Below, piece by piece: positions 9,811 through 19,850 of a stretch of 41,222 nt of DNA (position 1 is its first letter; every line of letters starts with the position of its first letter). A program made the position numbers and the translations under genes. This stretch comes from an uncultured Chlorobiaceae bacterium. GTDB lineage: Bacteria > Bacteroidota > Chlorobiia > Chlorobiales > Chlorobiaceae. The notes beneath the pieces are model-generated. The model was not told where the DNA came from. It saw only the letters and a program-made list of their open reading frames with translations, and did not search any database. The stretch is taken from assembly GCA_903866255.1 (NCBI GenBank), contig CAIPMW010000044.1:1-41222 (forward strand), read 5' to 3'.

Positions 9811-11226
9811 GCGCTCCATCAGCATCTGCTTCAACCCACCGAAGCTGCCGTTGCTGAGCAGTGCAATTACATCGCCCTCTTGCAGTTGTGGTTGCAGAAA
9901 TTCCACAATATCGGCCGGATAGTTCGCCCCATCCTGACCGGCAAGAAAGAGGATTTTGCCCTGTTTTTCAAGCTCATCTTTCAGCCGTGCGGTGTTGAGC
10001 GACTTGTCGGGGGCGTAGCGATCAGGGCGGTGCACCTTGCCCATAACAACAATGGAGGCAGGGCCGAAACATTCCGACAGCTCCTGCTGAAAGATGTTCC
10101 GGGTGGTGGTATTTGAGCGAGGCTCAAAGCAGGCGATTACTCTTCGTCCCGCGTAACGCTGAGCAAGCGCCTCAAGTGTTACCCGGATGGCGGTCGGGTG
10201 ATGGGCAAAATCTTCAATCAGGGTGATATTGTGATTGTAGGTGCCAACAATCTCCATCCGGCGTTTGGGGCGCAGGAAGAGCGGCATGGCGTGCGTTATA
10301 GCCTCAATTGAGAGACCGCTGCGGGTTGCTGCGGCAATGGCGGCAAGCGCATTCATAATATTATAGTTGCCGAAGAGCGGAATGCGGAGGGTGGCGATGA
10401 CGGCGCCGTGACGGAGCAGGTCAAAGGTTGATGCTTCATTGTCTGACCGAATGTTGGCGGCGCTCCATTCGCACGCACTGTTCAGGCCGAAGCGCTCAAC
10501 CTTGCAGTATGCTCGGGTGGCAATGTCGAGAGCAACGGGATCGTCACTGTTGAGGAGCAGGAGGCCGTTACGGGGGACAAGGTTGACAAAGAGACGGAAA
10601 CTGCGCTTGATATCCTCAAGGGAGTCGAAAATATCGGCATGGTCGAACTCGATATTGTTGATAATGGCGATGTCGGGGCGGTAGAGTAGGAACTTGCTGC
10701 GTTTGTCGAAAAAGGCGGTATCGTACTCATCGCCCTCAGTCACAAAGAATCCCTCTTCGCTTCGTCCTGAAGCACGGCAGCCGAGAGAGAAGTTTTCAGG
10801 AATGCCGCCAACCAGAAATCCGGGCTTGAGGCCACCATCTTCAAGAAGCCATGCAACCAGCGATGTTGTGGTTGTTTTGCCGTGCGTGCCTGCAACCACA
10901 ATCGAAGTGTTCTTGCCGATCAGATGGTGTCGAACGAGGTCGGGCATAGCTACAAGCTCAAGGTGCTGTTCAAGGGCATATTCGAGTTCAACATTTCCCC
11001 TGCTTATGGCGTTGCCGACAACAATGGCTGTGTCGGGCGACACGCGCTCGATATTCTTTTCCGAAAATCCGTTGCAGTAGGGGATGTTGTGCTGGTCAAG
11101 GAAGCTGCTCATGGGCGGATAGAGCTGGCTGTCTGAGCCGGTAACGGCATGACCTGCGGATGAAAGCGCTACGGCAACCGAGGCCATGGCAGTACCACCG
11201 ATACCAAGAAAGTAAAAGGAGCTCAT
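9778..11226 (-). CDS. mpl: UDP-N-acetylmuramate:L-Ala-gamma-D-Glu-meso-DAP ligase Mpl
   Basis: A 482-residue Mur-ligase family enzyme that attaches recovered murein tripeptide to UDP-MurNAc in peptidoglycan recycling. The start FLGIGGTAMASVA is the Rossmann motif shared with MurC. VAGTHGKTTTTSL is the ATP-binding loop, and GGIPENF, FVTEGDEYDTAFFDKRSKF and NNIEFDHADIFDSLEDI are distinctive of Mpl rather than MurC. The central EDFAHHPTAIRVTLEAL is the usual family motif. No other mur genes are adjacent. Its last ten residues and stop codon are encoded by a REP-like repeat, so the C-terminus may differ from relatives. MurC is the alternative but fits less well. Confidence 0.9.
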   Translation of the reverse strand: MSSFYFLGIGGTAMASVAVALSSAGHAVTGSDSQLYPPMSSFLDQHNIPYCNGFSEKNIERVSPDTAIVVGNAISRGNVELEYALEQHLELVAMPDLVRHHLIGKNTSIVVAGTHGKTTTTSLVAWLLEDGGLKPGFLVGGIPENFSLGCRASGRSEEGFFVTEGDEYDTAFFDKRSKFLLYRPDIAIINNIEFDHADIFDSLEDIKRSFRLFVNLVPRNGLLLLNSDDPVALDIATRAYCKVERFGLNSACEWSAANIRSDNEASTFDLLRHGAVIATLRIPLFGNYNIMNALAAIAAATRSGLSIEAITHAMPLFLRPKRRMEIVGTYNHNITLIEDFAHHPTAIRVTLEALAQRYAGRRVIACFEPRSNTTTRNIFQQELSECFGPASIVVMGKVHRPDRYAPDKSLNTARLKDELEKQGKILFLAGQDGANYPADIVEFLQPQLQEGDVIALLSNGSFGGLKQMLMERLDMRFEPVAE

Positions 11227-11427
11227 CGTGCTGTGATTATCTTTTTCAGGAGTATTGCGTCTGCAATGTCGAGGCTCATAGTACAGAAAAAAGAGGGAGA
11301 GAGCAAAAAAGCGAAGGGGTCAGCAGAGGCAAGAGTTTCAAAAGAACAGGTCTGAAGCTGTAAAAGAATAAAATCAATCTGTATTTTGACAACTATAGTT
11401 TTCATGGATTTAAAATGACTGTTCATC

Positions 11428-12540
11428 ATGCAATTTATTGACCTGCTTACCCAGAAAGATCGCATTCGGGCATCGCTGCTTCAGCGCATTGAAAGAATTC
11501 TCGACAGTGGACAGTTTATTATGGGGCCGGAGGTGATGGAACTTGAATCGCGCCTGGCTGCCTGGGTTGGCACACGTCACTGTGTCTCCTGCTCTTCAGG
11601 AACTGATGCCCTGCTGATGCCATTGATGGCGAAGGGTATCGGCCCCGGTGATGCGGTTTTTACCACTCCCTTTACTTTTGTTGCTACTGCTGAAGTGATC
11701 AGTCTGGTTGGCGCAACTCCGGTGTTTGTGGATGTCTCTCCCGACACCTTCAACATCAATCCCGATCTGGTTGGCCAGGCTGTTGACCAGGCTGTGCAGC
11801 AGGGGTTGAAGCCCAGGGCTATCATTCCGGTTGACCTGTTCGGTCTGCCCGCAGAGTATGACCGTCTTGATGTCGTTGCCAGCGATTACCGGCTCTGGAT
11901 TCTTGAGGATGCTGCCCAAAGTTTTGGAGGCAGTTTTGGCGGACGCAGGGCTGGCGGTTTTGGCCTTGTTGGTGCGACCTCATTTTTTCCAGCCAAACCT
12001 CTTGGTGGTTATGGCGACGGGGGAGCGATCTTTACCGATGATGATGAGCTCTATGGACTGCTTCGCTCCATAAGGGTGCATGGCAGTGGTGAGGATAAAT
12101 ACAGCAACGACCGTATTGGGATCAATGGTCGCCTCGATTCGTTTCAGGCCGCAGTCCTTATCGAAAAGCTTGCTATTTTTGATGAGGAGCTCGCTACACG
12201 GCAGCGCATTGCTGAAGCTTACAGCACGAGGCTTGAGGGCAGGCTTGTGGTTCCAAGGATTCCCGAAGGATATCGTTCGGCATGGGCGCAATACTCGGTC
12301 CTTGCCGCGTCAACCGAAGAGCGCGATCAACTTATGCAGGCGTTGCAGCAGGCGGGCATTCCCTCAATGATCTATTACAAAATTCCACTTCATCTCCAGA
12401 AGGCCTATAACAAGCTCGGGTACGTGGTGGGCGATTTTCCGGTGTCGGAGGATCTGAGCGGACGGATTTTTGCGCTTCCCATGCATCCGTACCTCAAGGA
12501 GGAGGAGATTGTGCAGATATGTGCCGTTTTGTTACGGTAA
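11428..12540 (+). CDS. DegT/DnrJ/EryC1/StrS-family sugar aminotransferase
   Basis: A 370-residue PLP-dependent enzyme that typically transaminates a keto group on a nucleotide-linked sugar for cell-surface glycans. The cofactor site is visible: SGTDALLMPL near 57-66, EDAAQSFGG with the pyridine-binding aspartate at 161, and the Schiff-base lysine at 190 in FFPAKPLGGYGDGGA. The motif RLDSFQAAVL and the tail ending in FALPMHPYL are also typical. It resembles WbpE/ArnB-type enzymes that make amino sugars, but the exact substrate cannot be read. A glycosyltransferase begins 31 bases downstream, supporting a role in polysaccharide or glycoconjugate assembly. Confidence 0.88.
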   Translation: MQFIDLLTQKDRIRASLLQRIERILDSGQFIMGPEVMELESRLAAWVGTRHCVSCSSGTDALLMPLMAKGIGPGDAVFTTPFTFVATAEVISLVGATPVFVDVSPDTFNINPDLVGQAVDQAVQQGLKPRAIIPVDLFGLPAEYDRLDVVASDYRLWILEDAAQSFGGSFGGRRAGGFGLVGATSFFPAKPLGGYGDGGAIFTDDDELYGLLRSIRVHGSGEDKYSNDRIGINGRLDSFQAAVLIEKLAIFDEELATRQRIAEAYSTRLEGRLVVPRIPEGYRSAWAQYSVLAASTEERDQLMQALQQAGIPSMIYYKIPLHLQKAYNKLGYVVGDFPVSEDLSGRIFALPMHPYLKEEEIVQICAVLLR

Positions 12541-12571
12541 GCGCACCGTACAATTTCACTCTTTTTAATTC

Positions 12572-13828
12572 GTGCATATTCTTTTTGTCCATCAGAATTT
12601 TCCGGGGCAGTTCAAGTTTCTTGCTCCGGCCTTGGCTGCCGACCCCCGCAACAGGGTTGTGGCCATGACCATGAAGCAGGTGCAGGCGAACGAATGGCAG
12701 GGTGTCACACTGCTCACCTATGCGGCCACCCGTGGCACAACAAAGGGTGTGCATCCGTGGGTGAGTGATGTTGAGACCAAGACCATTCGTGGGGAGGCCT
12801 GTTTTCGGGCGGCACAACAGTTGAAGGCTGCCGGATTTACACCGGATGTTATTGTTGCCCATCCAGGCTGGGGAGAAAGCCTCTTTCTTAAAGATGTTTG
12901 GCCAACGGCAGCACTGGGTATCTACTGCGAGTTTTACTATCATGCAAAGGGCGCTGATGTGGGTTTTGATCCGGAGTTTCCTCCGGTAGACGAGGGGGGA
13001 GATGCCTGTCGTCTGCGCCTGAAAAACCTCAATAACCTGTTGCACTTCCAGATAGCCGATGCAGGACTTTCGCCCACAGAGTGGCAGGCAAGCACCTTCC
13101 CAGAGCCGTTTCGCTCAAAGATTACGGTGGCGCACGATGGCATTGACACAGCAGTTGTTGCACCAAACCCGACTATCACCCTTTCCCTCAATGGCAAGGT
13201 GACGCTGACCAAGCAGGATGAGGTGATCACCTTTGTGAATCGCAATCTTGAGCCATATCGCGGGTACCATATTTTCATGCGTGCGCTGCCTGAGATGCTG
13301 AGGCGCAGGCCACATGCGAGGGTGCTTATTGTTGGTGGCGACAAGGTGAGCTACGGTGCCAGGCCGGCGGATGGCCAGACCTGGAAAGAGATTTTTGCCG
13401 CTGAAGTGCACCCGCAAATCAGCGATGCGGAGTGGGCGAGGGTCCATTTTTTGGGCACCATTTCCTATCCACAGTTTATCAAGCTTCTGCAACTTTCAAC
13501 GGTTCATGTTTATTTAACCTATCCGTTTGTTCTTTCATGGAGTCTCCTTGAGGCCATGAGCGTCGGTTGTGCCATAGTGGCCAGTGACACCAGCCCGTTG
13601 CATGAGGCGATTTGGCATGATGAAACCGGACGATTGGTGAATTTTTTTGATGGAAAAGCCCTTACCAATGAGGTTTGCAAACTGCTCGACGACCCTGACG
13701 AGCGGACACGGCTGGGAACCAACGCACGCGCCTGTGCACAAAGCCATTATGATCTCAAAAGCCTCTGTTTGCCTCGGCAGATTGAGTGGGTGAAGCAGCT
13801 TGCCTTGATGGAACTTCCCAGCGGTTAA
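12572..13828 (+). CDS. Glycosyltransferase family 4 protein
   Basis: A 418-residue GT-B fold glycosyltransferase. The start is a GTG, chosen because the N-terminal strand HILFVHQNFPGQFKFLAPAL begins right there and no ATG is near. The C-terminal donor domain has FVNRNLEPYRGYHIFMRALP, RVLIVGGDK and the sugar-nucleotide signature around SWSLLEAMSVGCAIVASD followed by HEAI, which supplies the E-x7-E type contact of GT4 enzymes. It is soluble, probably membrane-associated, and cotranscribed with the DegT aminotransferase. Acceptor and sugar are unknown. No clear Shine-Dalgarno is present. Confidence 0.85.
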   Translation: MHILFVHQNFPGQFKFLAPALAADPRNRVVAMTMKQVQANEWQGVTLLTYAATRGTTKGVHPWVSDVETKTIRGEACFRAAQQLKAAGFTPDVIVAHPGWGESLFLKDVWPTAALGIYCEFYYHAKGADVGFDPEFPPVDEGGDACRLRLKNLNNLLHFQIADAGLSPTEWQASTFPEPFRSKITVAHDGIDTAVVAPNPTITLSLNGKVTLTKQDEVITFVNRNLEPYRGYHIFMRALPEMLRRRPHARVLIVGGDKVSYGARPADGQTWKEIFAAEVHPQISDAEWARVHFLGTISYPQFIKLLQLSTVHVYLTYPFVLSWSLLEAMSVGCAIVASDTSPLHEAIWHDETGRLVNFFDGKALTNEVCKLLDDPDERTRLGTNARACAQSHYDLKSLCLPRQIEWVKQLALMELPSG

Positions 13829-14155
13829 TTTTTCATCATGATTTCAAAATATTGGTTTGCATCTCTATTAGCACCAATGTTTCGTAGCCTCTTTTTATAT
13901 TAAGCGTCATGCGAAATTAGCCTTGGAACTTACGATGATATGACTTTTCAGGAAGTCGCATGTGCGTGACACCAGCGGTTGAATATGGTGATCAGAATGT
14001 GATGACTCTCTTTGTTAGGTATGCTCATCTTTTTCTGATATGGCGTGACATCCTGAGGTGAACAGTATCCTGTTTCACTTGTGTATTGCTATATTGTCTG
14101 CGATATGGAAAGTTTTGCACAGTAGATAATAATGCTATAACAGGAGTCGAAAATT
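13829..14155. other. Intergenic region without recognisable gene
   Basis: 327 bases between the glycosyltransferase and the slipin gene. I see only a weak imperfect hairpin (about 14058-14079) and a Shine-Dalgarno AGGAG near 14143. No open frame here looks like a protein. Confidence 0.5.
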
Positions 14156-14926
14156 ATGATGACGTTTAACGTGATGACCGTTCTTATTCTGATTACAGCC
14201 TTTTTTGTGTCGGCGGTAAAGATTCTAAGGGAGTATGAGCGGGGGGTTATCTTTCGTCTCGGGCGGATTATTGCTGCCAAAGGGCCCGGTCTGATTATTC
14301 TCATTCCCGGAATCGATAAAATGGTCAAGGTTGACCTTCGCACCGTGACACTCGATGTGCCGCCGCAGGATATTATTACTCGCGATAACGTTTCGGTGAA
14401 GGTAAGTGCAGTGGTCTATTTCCGTGTTCTTGACCCAATCAAGGCGATTGTTGAGGTGGCCGATTTTCATTTTGCCACATCGCAGTTAGCTCAGACCACA
14501 CTGCGGAGTGTGTGTGGTCAAGGAGAACTCGACAATCTGCTTTCGGAGCGCGATGAAATCAATGGCCGAATCCAGACAATTCTCGACAAGGATACCGAGC
14601 CTTGGGGTGTCAAGGTTGCCAAGGTAGAGGTGAAGGAGATTGATCTTCCCGAGGAGATGCGTCGCGCAATGGCCAAACAGGCAGAGGCAGAGCGTGAGCG
14701 CCGATCTACCGTGATTAATGCGGAAGGGGAGTATCAGGCTGCGCAACGTCTTGCCGATGCGGCGAGGATTATTGCCGCCAGTCCTTCGGCATTGCAGCTT
14801 CGCTATTTGCAGACGCTGAAAGATATTTCGGCCGAGAACAACTCCACGATCATCTTTCCGTTACCGATTGATCTGCTCAAACCGTTTCTTGAAGGCAGGC
14901 AGTCATCATCTTCACAGGCAACCTAA
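14156..14926 (+). CDS. SPFH/stomatin-like protein (slipin)
   Basis: A 256-residue membrane-anchored protein of the stomatin/prohibitin family. An N-terminal hydrophobic segment (about residues 4-20) is followed by [14 protein letters not shown] and [21 protein letters not shown], then [25 protein letters not shown], all strong slipin signatures. The C-terminal half is a charged helix ([20 protein letters not shown] continuing with [13 protein letters not shown]) that mediates oligomerisation. Such proteins organise membrane microdomains and often pair with an NfeD-type protease partner; no nfeD is adjacent here. A Shine-Dalgarno AGGAG precedes the start, with two consecutive ATG codons possible. 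A universal stress gene follows after 12 bases. Confidence 0.92.
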   Translation: MMTFNVMTVLILITAFFVSAVKILREYERGVIFRLGRIIAAKGPGLIILIPGIDKMVKVDLRTVTLDVPPQDIITRDNVSVKVSAVVYFRVLDPIKAIVEVADFHFATSQLAQTTLRSVCGQGELDNLLSERDEINGRIQTILDKDTEPWGVKVAKVEVKEIDLPEEMRRAMAKQAEAERERRSTVINAEGEYQAAQRLADAARIIAASPSALQLRYLQTLKDISAENNSTIIFPLPIDLLKPFLEGRQSSSSQAT

Positions 14927-14938
14927 ACTATTCCGATC

Positions 14939-15397
14939 ATGTTCAAGATTCATACCATTCTGTGTCCCGTCGATTTTTCAGACGCTTCCCGCAAAGCGGT
15001 CCAGTATGCAAGGGAGTTTGCATTGAGCATGGGTTCTGCCGTGCATCTGCTGAATGTAGTTGAGCCGCGTCCAATGGCGGTTGATATTACCATGAACTAT
15101 GTGCCTCTTGAAGAGGATCTTGAGCTGGCGGCAAAAGAGGATCTAAAACTTGTGCTCAAGGAGTTCCTGCTTGCTGGCCTGAATGTGGAGTGCAGCGTCG
15201 AGATTGGCAATCCCTCTGATGTGATTCTCGACAAGTCACGTGATCTGGATGTGAATCTTCTCATCATGGGCTCTCATGGTAAGAAAGGGCTGAGTCGCCT
15301 GCTTATGGGCAGCGTTGCCGAGACGGTTGTGCGCAAGGCCAACTGTCCGGTGCTGATTGTGAAGGCGGAGGAAAAGGATTTTATCGGTGACGAGTGA
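14939..15397 (+). CDS. Universal stress protein UspA family
   Basis: A single-domain protein of 152 residues. The N-terminal strand ILCPVDFSDASRKAVQYA and the nucleotide loop GSHGKKGLSRLLMGSVAETV (G-2x-G-9x-GS) identify the ATP-binding subgroup, and CPVLIVK ends the fold. These proteins bind ATP and aid survival under stress; no partner can be named. It probably shares a transcript with the slipin gene. Its last 17 bases overlap the end of the convergent meaB gene, so the two transcripts are antisense at their 3' ends. Confidence 0.93.
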   Translation: MFKIHTILCPVDFSDASRKAVQYAREFALSMGSAVHLLNVVEPRPMAVDITMNYVPLEEDLELAAKEDLKLVLKEFLLAGLNVECSVEIGNPSDVILDKSRDLDVNLLIMGSHGKKGLSRLLMGSVAETVVRKANCPVLIVKAEEKDFIGDE

Positions 15398-16379
15398 AGA
15401 AGGCATCCAACAGGAGGCTTGCGCCGCTGAAGGGGCTCAGATGGCCTGAAAGCACCTGTTGTTCCACCTCTATTTTTGTGCGGATGACCTCCGGGTGCGA
15501 GTAAAACTCCTTTTTCAGCATCTCCTCAAGCACGGTGAAGAGCAGGTGTTTGATTTGCTGGCTGCGGCGCTCTTCCAGTCGGTTTTGCTCACGCATCAGT
15601 ACAAAAAAATCAGAGATGTTCTGCCATACTTCGCTAATACCGATGCAGGAGATGGCTGAGGTGAGTATAACCTGAGGTTGCCAGAAAGAGTGTTTTGCAG
15701 GCAGCATTCTGAGGGCAGCCTCAAATTCAGCTTTTGAGATGGAGGCAATACCTGATTGATCCCCATCTGTTTTGGTGATAGCTACGGCATCGGCAATCTC
15801 CATGATGCCGCGTTTGATTCCCTGCAACTCGTCGCCGGATCCGGGGAGCATCAAGAGCAGGATAAAGTCAACCATAGTATCAACCATTACCTCCGACTGC
15901 CCGACACCAACGGTCTCAACCAGAATAACATCATAACCGGCAGCTTCGCACAACACCATGGCTTCATGGGTTTTTGGCGAGGTGCCGCCGAGGTAGCCGG
16001 ATGAGGCTGTCGGGCGAATATATGCCTCCGTTCTCCCGGCAAGTCTCTCCATGCGAGCCTTGTCGCCGAGGATGCTGCCTCGCGATTGCTGGCTGCTGGG
16101 GTCAATTGCCAGCACGGCAAGCGTCAACCCTTGCTGGATAATCTCCTCGCCCAGCGCCTCGATAAAGGTGCTCTTGCCAGCACCGGGCGATCCGGTAATG
16201 CCGATGCGGATAGCATGACTCTTCTTTGCAAGGCAGCGGTCAAGAATCTCATGCGCCCTCTTTTGATGCTCCGGTCGTTGCGACTCGACAAGAGTTATTG
16301 CACGGCTCAGCGTTTGCCGGTTGCCCTGCATGATGCCACTGACGATGCTCTCCACATCAGGTTCATAGCGTCTGGTCAT
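15381..16379 (-). CDS. meaB: Methylmalonyl-CoA mutase-associated GTPase MeaB
   Basis: A 332-residue G3E-type GTPase that protects methylmalonyl-CoA mutase and gates loading of its adenosylcobalamin. Walker A is GSPGAGKST at 63-71. Further motifs are LAIDPSSQQSRGSILGDKARM, RPTASSGYLGGTS, VETVGVGQSEV (switch region) and the base-specificity motif TKTD. It lies 180 bases downstream of its client mutase on the same strand, separated by a long palindrome that may uncouple their expression. The old name ArgK refers to the same family. Identification is firm. Confidence 0.95.
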   Translation of the reverse strand: MTRRYEPDVESIVSGIMQGNRQTLSRAITLVESQRPEHQKRAHEILDRCLAKKSHAIRIGITGSPGAGKSTFIEALGEEIIQQGLTLAVLAIDPSSQQSRGSILGDKARMERLAGRTEAYIRPTASSGYLGGTSPKTHEAMVLCEAAGYDVILVETVGVGQSEVMVDTMVDFILLLMLPGSGDELQGIKRGIMEIADAVAITKTDGDQSGIASISKAEFEAALRMLPAKHSFWQPQVILTSAISCIGISEVWQNISDFFVLMREQNRLEERRSQQIKHLLFTVLEEMLKKEFYSHPEVIRTKIEVEQQVLSGHLSPFSGASLLLDAFFTRHR

Positions 16380-16507
16380 GGGGTCGTATCGCTTTCTAAT
16401 ACAGCTTTCTGCATATCCTTGAATAGTTACATGAGTTGGTAGTTGTATTAGGCCAGCAGATCTTTTCCCATAACGACAATGTTAACGTTTTACGTCCAAT
16501 TTCCAAC

Positions 16508-16544
16508 GTTGTCGTTGAGGCACGGCATGCCGTGCCTCGACAAC
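16508..16544. repeat. Long interrupted palindrome between mutase and meaB
   Basis: A perfect 22-base palindrome (16517-16538, core GGCACGGCATGCCGTGCC) is extended by GTTGTC (16508-16513) pairing with GACAAC (16539-16544), with a 3-base bulge at 16514-16516. The transcript can form a stem of about 17 pairs minus the loop. No T run follows, so it looks more like a processing or REP-type structure than a simple terminator. Confidence 0.75.
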
Positions 16545-16559
16545 CAACCCAACCGGCAC

Positions 16560-19500
16560 TTATCCCTGCGCAATCAATTTCTTCAAAATCGTGATCGCCG
16601 CCTCGGCAATCACCGTGCCTGGCCCGAAAATACCGGCAACGCCCTTGTCATAGAGAAAAGCGTGATCGCGCTCGGGAATAATGCCGCCTGCTATAACGAG
16701 GATATCCTCCCGTCCATGCGCTTTCAGCTCTTCAACAATCCTGGGTATCAGGGTCTTGTGACCAGCAGCAAGGCTTGAAATGCCAATAAGATGCACGTCG
16801 TTGTCGAGCGCCTGCTGTACAACCTCTTCAGGAGTCTGGAAAAGCGGGCTGATATCGACATCAAAGCCCACATCGGCAAACCCGGCGGCAATAACTTTGG
16901 CCCCTCGGTCATGGCCATCCTGCCCCACTTTGGAGACCATGATTCTTGGACGGCGTCCTTCCTGGGATGCAAAGGTATCGGCGAGCTGCTGTGCCTCCTG
17001 AAAAAGTCTGTTATCCTGCATCTGTGTTCTGTAGATACTGCTGTTGAGTCTGGTGATGGCACGGTAGCGGCCGAATGTCTTTTCGCAGGCCGAAGAGATC
17101 TCGCCGAGGGTCGCCCGTTTTCGTGCGGCATCGACGGCCAGCGCCAGCAGATTGCCCTCTCCCGAAGCGGCGCTCTCCTCGATTGCCCGAATCGCCTCAG
17201 CACACGCTTTGTTATCGCGCTCAGCCTTGATTGTTTCGAGTTGACGGAGCTGCTGCTCCAGAACTTTGGTATTATCCACTTCCAGCAGCTCAATATCGGT
17301 TTTGCTGCTGGTTTTGTAGCCGTTCACGCCGACAATAATCTCTTTGCCGCTGTCAATACGCGCCTGTTTGCGGGTTGCGGCCTCCTCGATCTGTAATTTG
17401 GGGAGCCCCTTCTCAATTGCTTTCACCATGCCGCCAGCCTCTTCAATATCGCAGATGATCTTCCATGCTTTTGCGGCAAGCTCTCCCGTCAGGTACTCAA
17501 CAAACGATGAGCCCGCCCAGGGGTCGATGCTTTTGGTGATATCGCTCTCTTTCTGCAAATAGAGCTGGGTGTCGCGAGCTATTTTGGCGGAAAAGGGGGT
17601 GGGGAGTGCAATTGCTTCGTCAAGGGCGTTGGTATGCAGTGACTGGGTGTGGCCCAGCGTTGCTGCCAATGCCTCAAGGCAGGTACGGGTGATATTATTG
17701 AAAGGATCCTGCTCGGTGAGGCTCCAGCCGGAGGTCTGGCAGTGGGAGCGGAGCATCAGCGACTTGGGATTTTTTGGATTGAACTGCTTCACAATTTTTG
17801 CCCAGAGCATTCTTGCTGCCCGCAACTTGGCAATCTCCATAAAATAGTTCATGCCGATGCCCCAGAAGAAGGAGAGGCGAGGGGCAAAGGCATCAATATC
17901 GAGCCCGGCTTTCAGGCCGGTGCGGATATACTCAAGGCCGTCCGCAAGGGTAAAGGCAAGTTCAAGATCGGCGGTGGCACCAGCCTCCTGGATATGGTAG
18001 CCCGAGATGCTGATGGAGTTGAACTTTGGCATCTTTTCGCTGGTGTAGCGGAAGATGTCGGCGATGATCTTCATGGAGGGTTCCGGCGGATAGATGTAGG
18101 TGTTGCGAACCATAAACTCTTTGAGAATATCGTTCTGGATGGTGCCGCTCAGCTTTTCCAGTGGTACACCCTGCTCTTCACCCGCCACAATGTAAAAAGC
18201 CATGATGGGCAGCACGGCCCCATTCATGGTCATGGAGACGGAGATATCGCCCAGAGGGATCTGGTCGAAAAGGATCTTCATATCCTCAACTGAATCGACA
18301 GCCACTCCGGCCTTGCCGACATCACCGATAACCCGTTCGTGGTCTGAATCGTACCCACGGTGGGTTGGAAGGTCGAAGGCGACTGAGAGCCCCTTTTGGC
18401 CTGCAGCCAGGTTCTTGCGATAAAAGTTGTTAGACTCTTCAGCGGTAGAGAAGCCGGCGTACTGCCTGATCGTCCACGGCTGGGTGGTGTACATCATGGT
18501 GTAGGGGCCGCCGATGTAAGGGGGGAAACCTGGTGCAAAGTTCAGATGGTCGAAGGGTGCGACATCAGAGTGGTAATAAGTCGATTTGATGTCGATCCCC
18601 TCGGCGGTTGTCCACTGCGACTCTTGAGCTTCAGCAGTGTTGAGAGGCGCTGCAGAAAAAATATCGATGGCTGAAAAGTCGGGCCTTCGGTCTGTTGTTC
18701 TGTTTGGATTTCCCGCTTCAATCTCCTTGAACCTGCTCCATGCAGACTCTGCAAGTTTTCTGGTCAGGGTTTCGATGTAGTTTGAGCCACGGGCAGGATC
18801 AACAACCTGGTCGAGTGACCCCTCTTCTCTGAGAACAAGGTGAATGTTGCCGGAGATACGCTCCGCAATGTCGGGATTCACCGAATCACCACTGTCGAAA
18901 GCGTTGATTTGCAGGGTCTCGTAACCGCCAAGAATGGCTGATACAGCCTCGGTGGTAAAACGGAGCAGATTGGTGTAGGGTTCAGTCGCTGAACAGTTGC
19001 GTTCTGAAGTTCGGGCAAAAAGGCGGGGCAGGGAGTTGCCCGGTGCTCCGTAAGCCTTCAGCAGATGAGCGAGGAGATAGCGCAGGGCACGTGGTTTGGC
19101 AAGCTCGGTAAAGTGGCTTGAGGTAACCGGCAGGATGATCTCCATCGCCGCAACAACACTCTCAGCAGGAACTCCTGCCTGAATAAAGCGGTTCAGGTAG
19201 TCGCTTGCTCCGGCCAGTGCCAGGGCAATCTCCTCTGCTGATGTGGATCCGTTTTTATGGGACGGGATGGTATCGACGGCCAGAAATCTGAAGTGGGGGA
19301 GGAAAATAGGCAGAGTATCGAAGTGGGAACGCAACTTGTCAGAATCGAAGAGCTCTGTATCTTTTGAATCAGCAAGTACTCCACCCCTGTTTTCAGTAAA
19401 TCCGGGGAGCATCGCAAGAGTAGCGAGCAGTTCGGCAGTGGGTGGAAGATTGCCCGAAAAGTAGAGGGCAACCGCAGCGGTTTTAATCCCTGCCAGAAGC

Positions 19501-19850
19501 CGATTCAGATTCTCCGCAGAGCAGAGTGCAGGATCGGCTATGACAAACTCAAGAGCCGCAGCATCAAGCTCAAAGCATTTCAGTGCGGCCTTGTTCGCAG
19601 ATTCAGGATTGTTAACCGTTATGCGGTGGCAATTTTTCCATGAGTTGACTGCCTTTGTAACTGGTATGTCAAGATGCTGCCCGGCCTCTTCACTGGAGTG
19701 CCAGGGTTCAAGATCAAAACCGTCGGGTGTATGCCAGACAATCGTGTCGTAAGGCTTATCCTTGAGTTCGGTCATTGCCTTTTTATTCCACTCCGCCCGG
19801 CTGACCGCCGGGAACTCATGAAAGAGCGAATCAGGCCGGGAGTTATTCAT
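16560..19850 (-). CDS. Methylmalonyl-CoA mutase, small-large subunit fusion
   Basis: A 1096-residue enzyme interconverting (R)-methylmalonyl-CoA and succinyl-CoA with adenosylcobalamin. Start chosen at 19850, where ATGA overlaps the upstream stop; the frame stays open further upstream, inside the previous gene. Residues 1 to about 385 match the TIM-barrel part of the non-catalytic small subunit (MutA), ending at [13 protein letters not shown] and [20 protein letters not shown] at about 389 is the usual start of the catalytic large subunit, which then runs complete: [20 protein letters not shown] (451-470), catalytic [11 protein letters not shown] (615-625), and the B12 domain with DGHDRG (978-983) and GISSLAAGH. 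The small subunit's own flavodoxin-like C-terminal domain is missing. The cofactor chaperone MeaB is encoded just downstream. Confidence 0.93.
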   Translation of the reverse strand: MNNSRPDSLFHEFPAVSRAEWNKKAMTELKDKPYDTIVWHTPDGFDLEPWHSSEEAGQHLDIPVTKAVNSWKNCHRITVNNPESANKAALKCFELDAAALEFVIADPALCSAENLNRLLAGIKTAAVALYFSGNLPPTAELLATLAMLPGFTENRGGVLADSKDTELFDSDKLRSHFDTLPIFLPHFRFLAVDTIPSHKNGSTSAEEIALALAGASDYLNRFIQAGVPAESVVAAMEIILPVTSSHFTELAKPRALRYLLAHLLKAYGAPGNSLPRLFARTSERNCSATEPYTNLLRFTTEAVSAILGGYETLQINAFDSGDSVNPDIAERISGNIHLVLREEGSLDQVVDPARGSNYIETLTRKLAESAWSRFKEIEAGNPNRTTDRRPDFSAIDIFSAAPLNTAEAQESQWTTAEGIDIKSTYYHSDVAPFDHLNFAPGFPPYIGGPYTMMYTTQPWTIRQYAGFSTAEESNNFYRKNLAAGQKGLSVAFDLPTHRGYDSDHERVIGDVGKAGVAVDSVEDMKILFDQIPLGDISVSMTMNGAVLPIMAFYIVAGEEQGVPLEKLSGTIQNDILKEFMVRNTYIYPPEPSMKIIADIFRYTSEKMPKFNSISISGYHIQEAGATADLELAFTLADGLEYIRTGLKAGLDIDAFAPRLSFFWGIGMNYFMEIAKLRAARMLWAKIVKQFNPKNPKSLMLRSHCQTSGWSLTEQDPFNNITRTCLEALAATLGHTQSLHTNALDEAIALPTPFSAKIARDTQLYLQKESDITKSIDPWAGSSFVEYLTGELAAKAWKIICDIEEAGGMVKAIEKGLPKLQIEEAATRKQARIDSGKEIIVGVNGYKTSSKTDIELLEVDNTKVLEQQLRQLETIKAERDNKACAEAIRAIEESAASGEGNLLALAVDAARKRATLGEISSACEKTFGRYRAITRLNSSIYRTQMQDNRLFQEAQQLADTFASQEGRRPRIMVSKVGQDGHDRGAKVIAAGFADVGFDVDISPLFQTPEEVVQQALDNDVHLIGISSLAAGHKTLIPRIVEELKAHGREDILVIAGGIIPERDHAFLYDKGVAGIFGPGTVIAEAAITILKKLIAQG

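Noticed and set aside
16791-17396. A 201-codon plus-strand frame
   Set aside because: It is antisense to the B12-domain part of the mutase gene; long shadow frames are common opposite GC-biased codons.
17649-18293. A 214-codon plus-strand frame
   Set aside because: It is antisense to the catalytic barrel of the mutase and has no protein features of its own.
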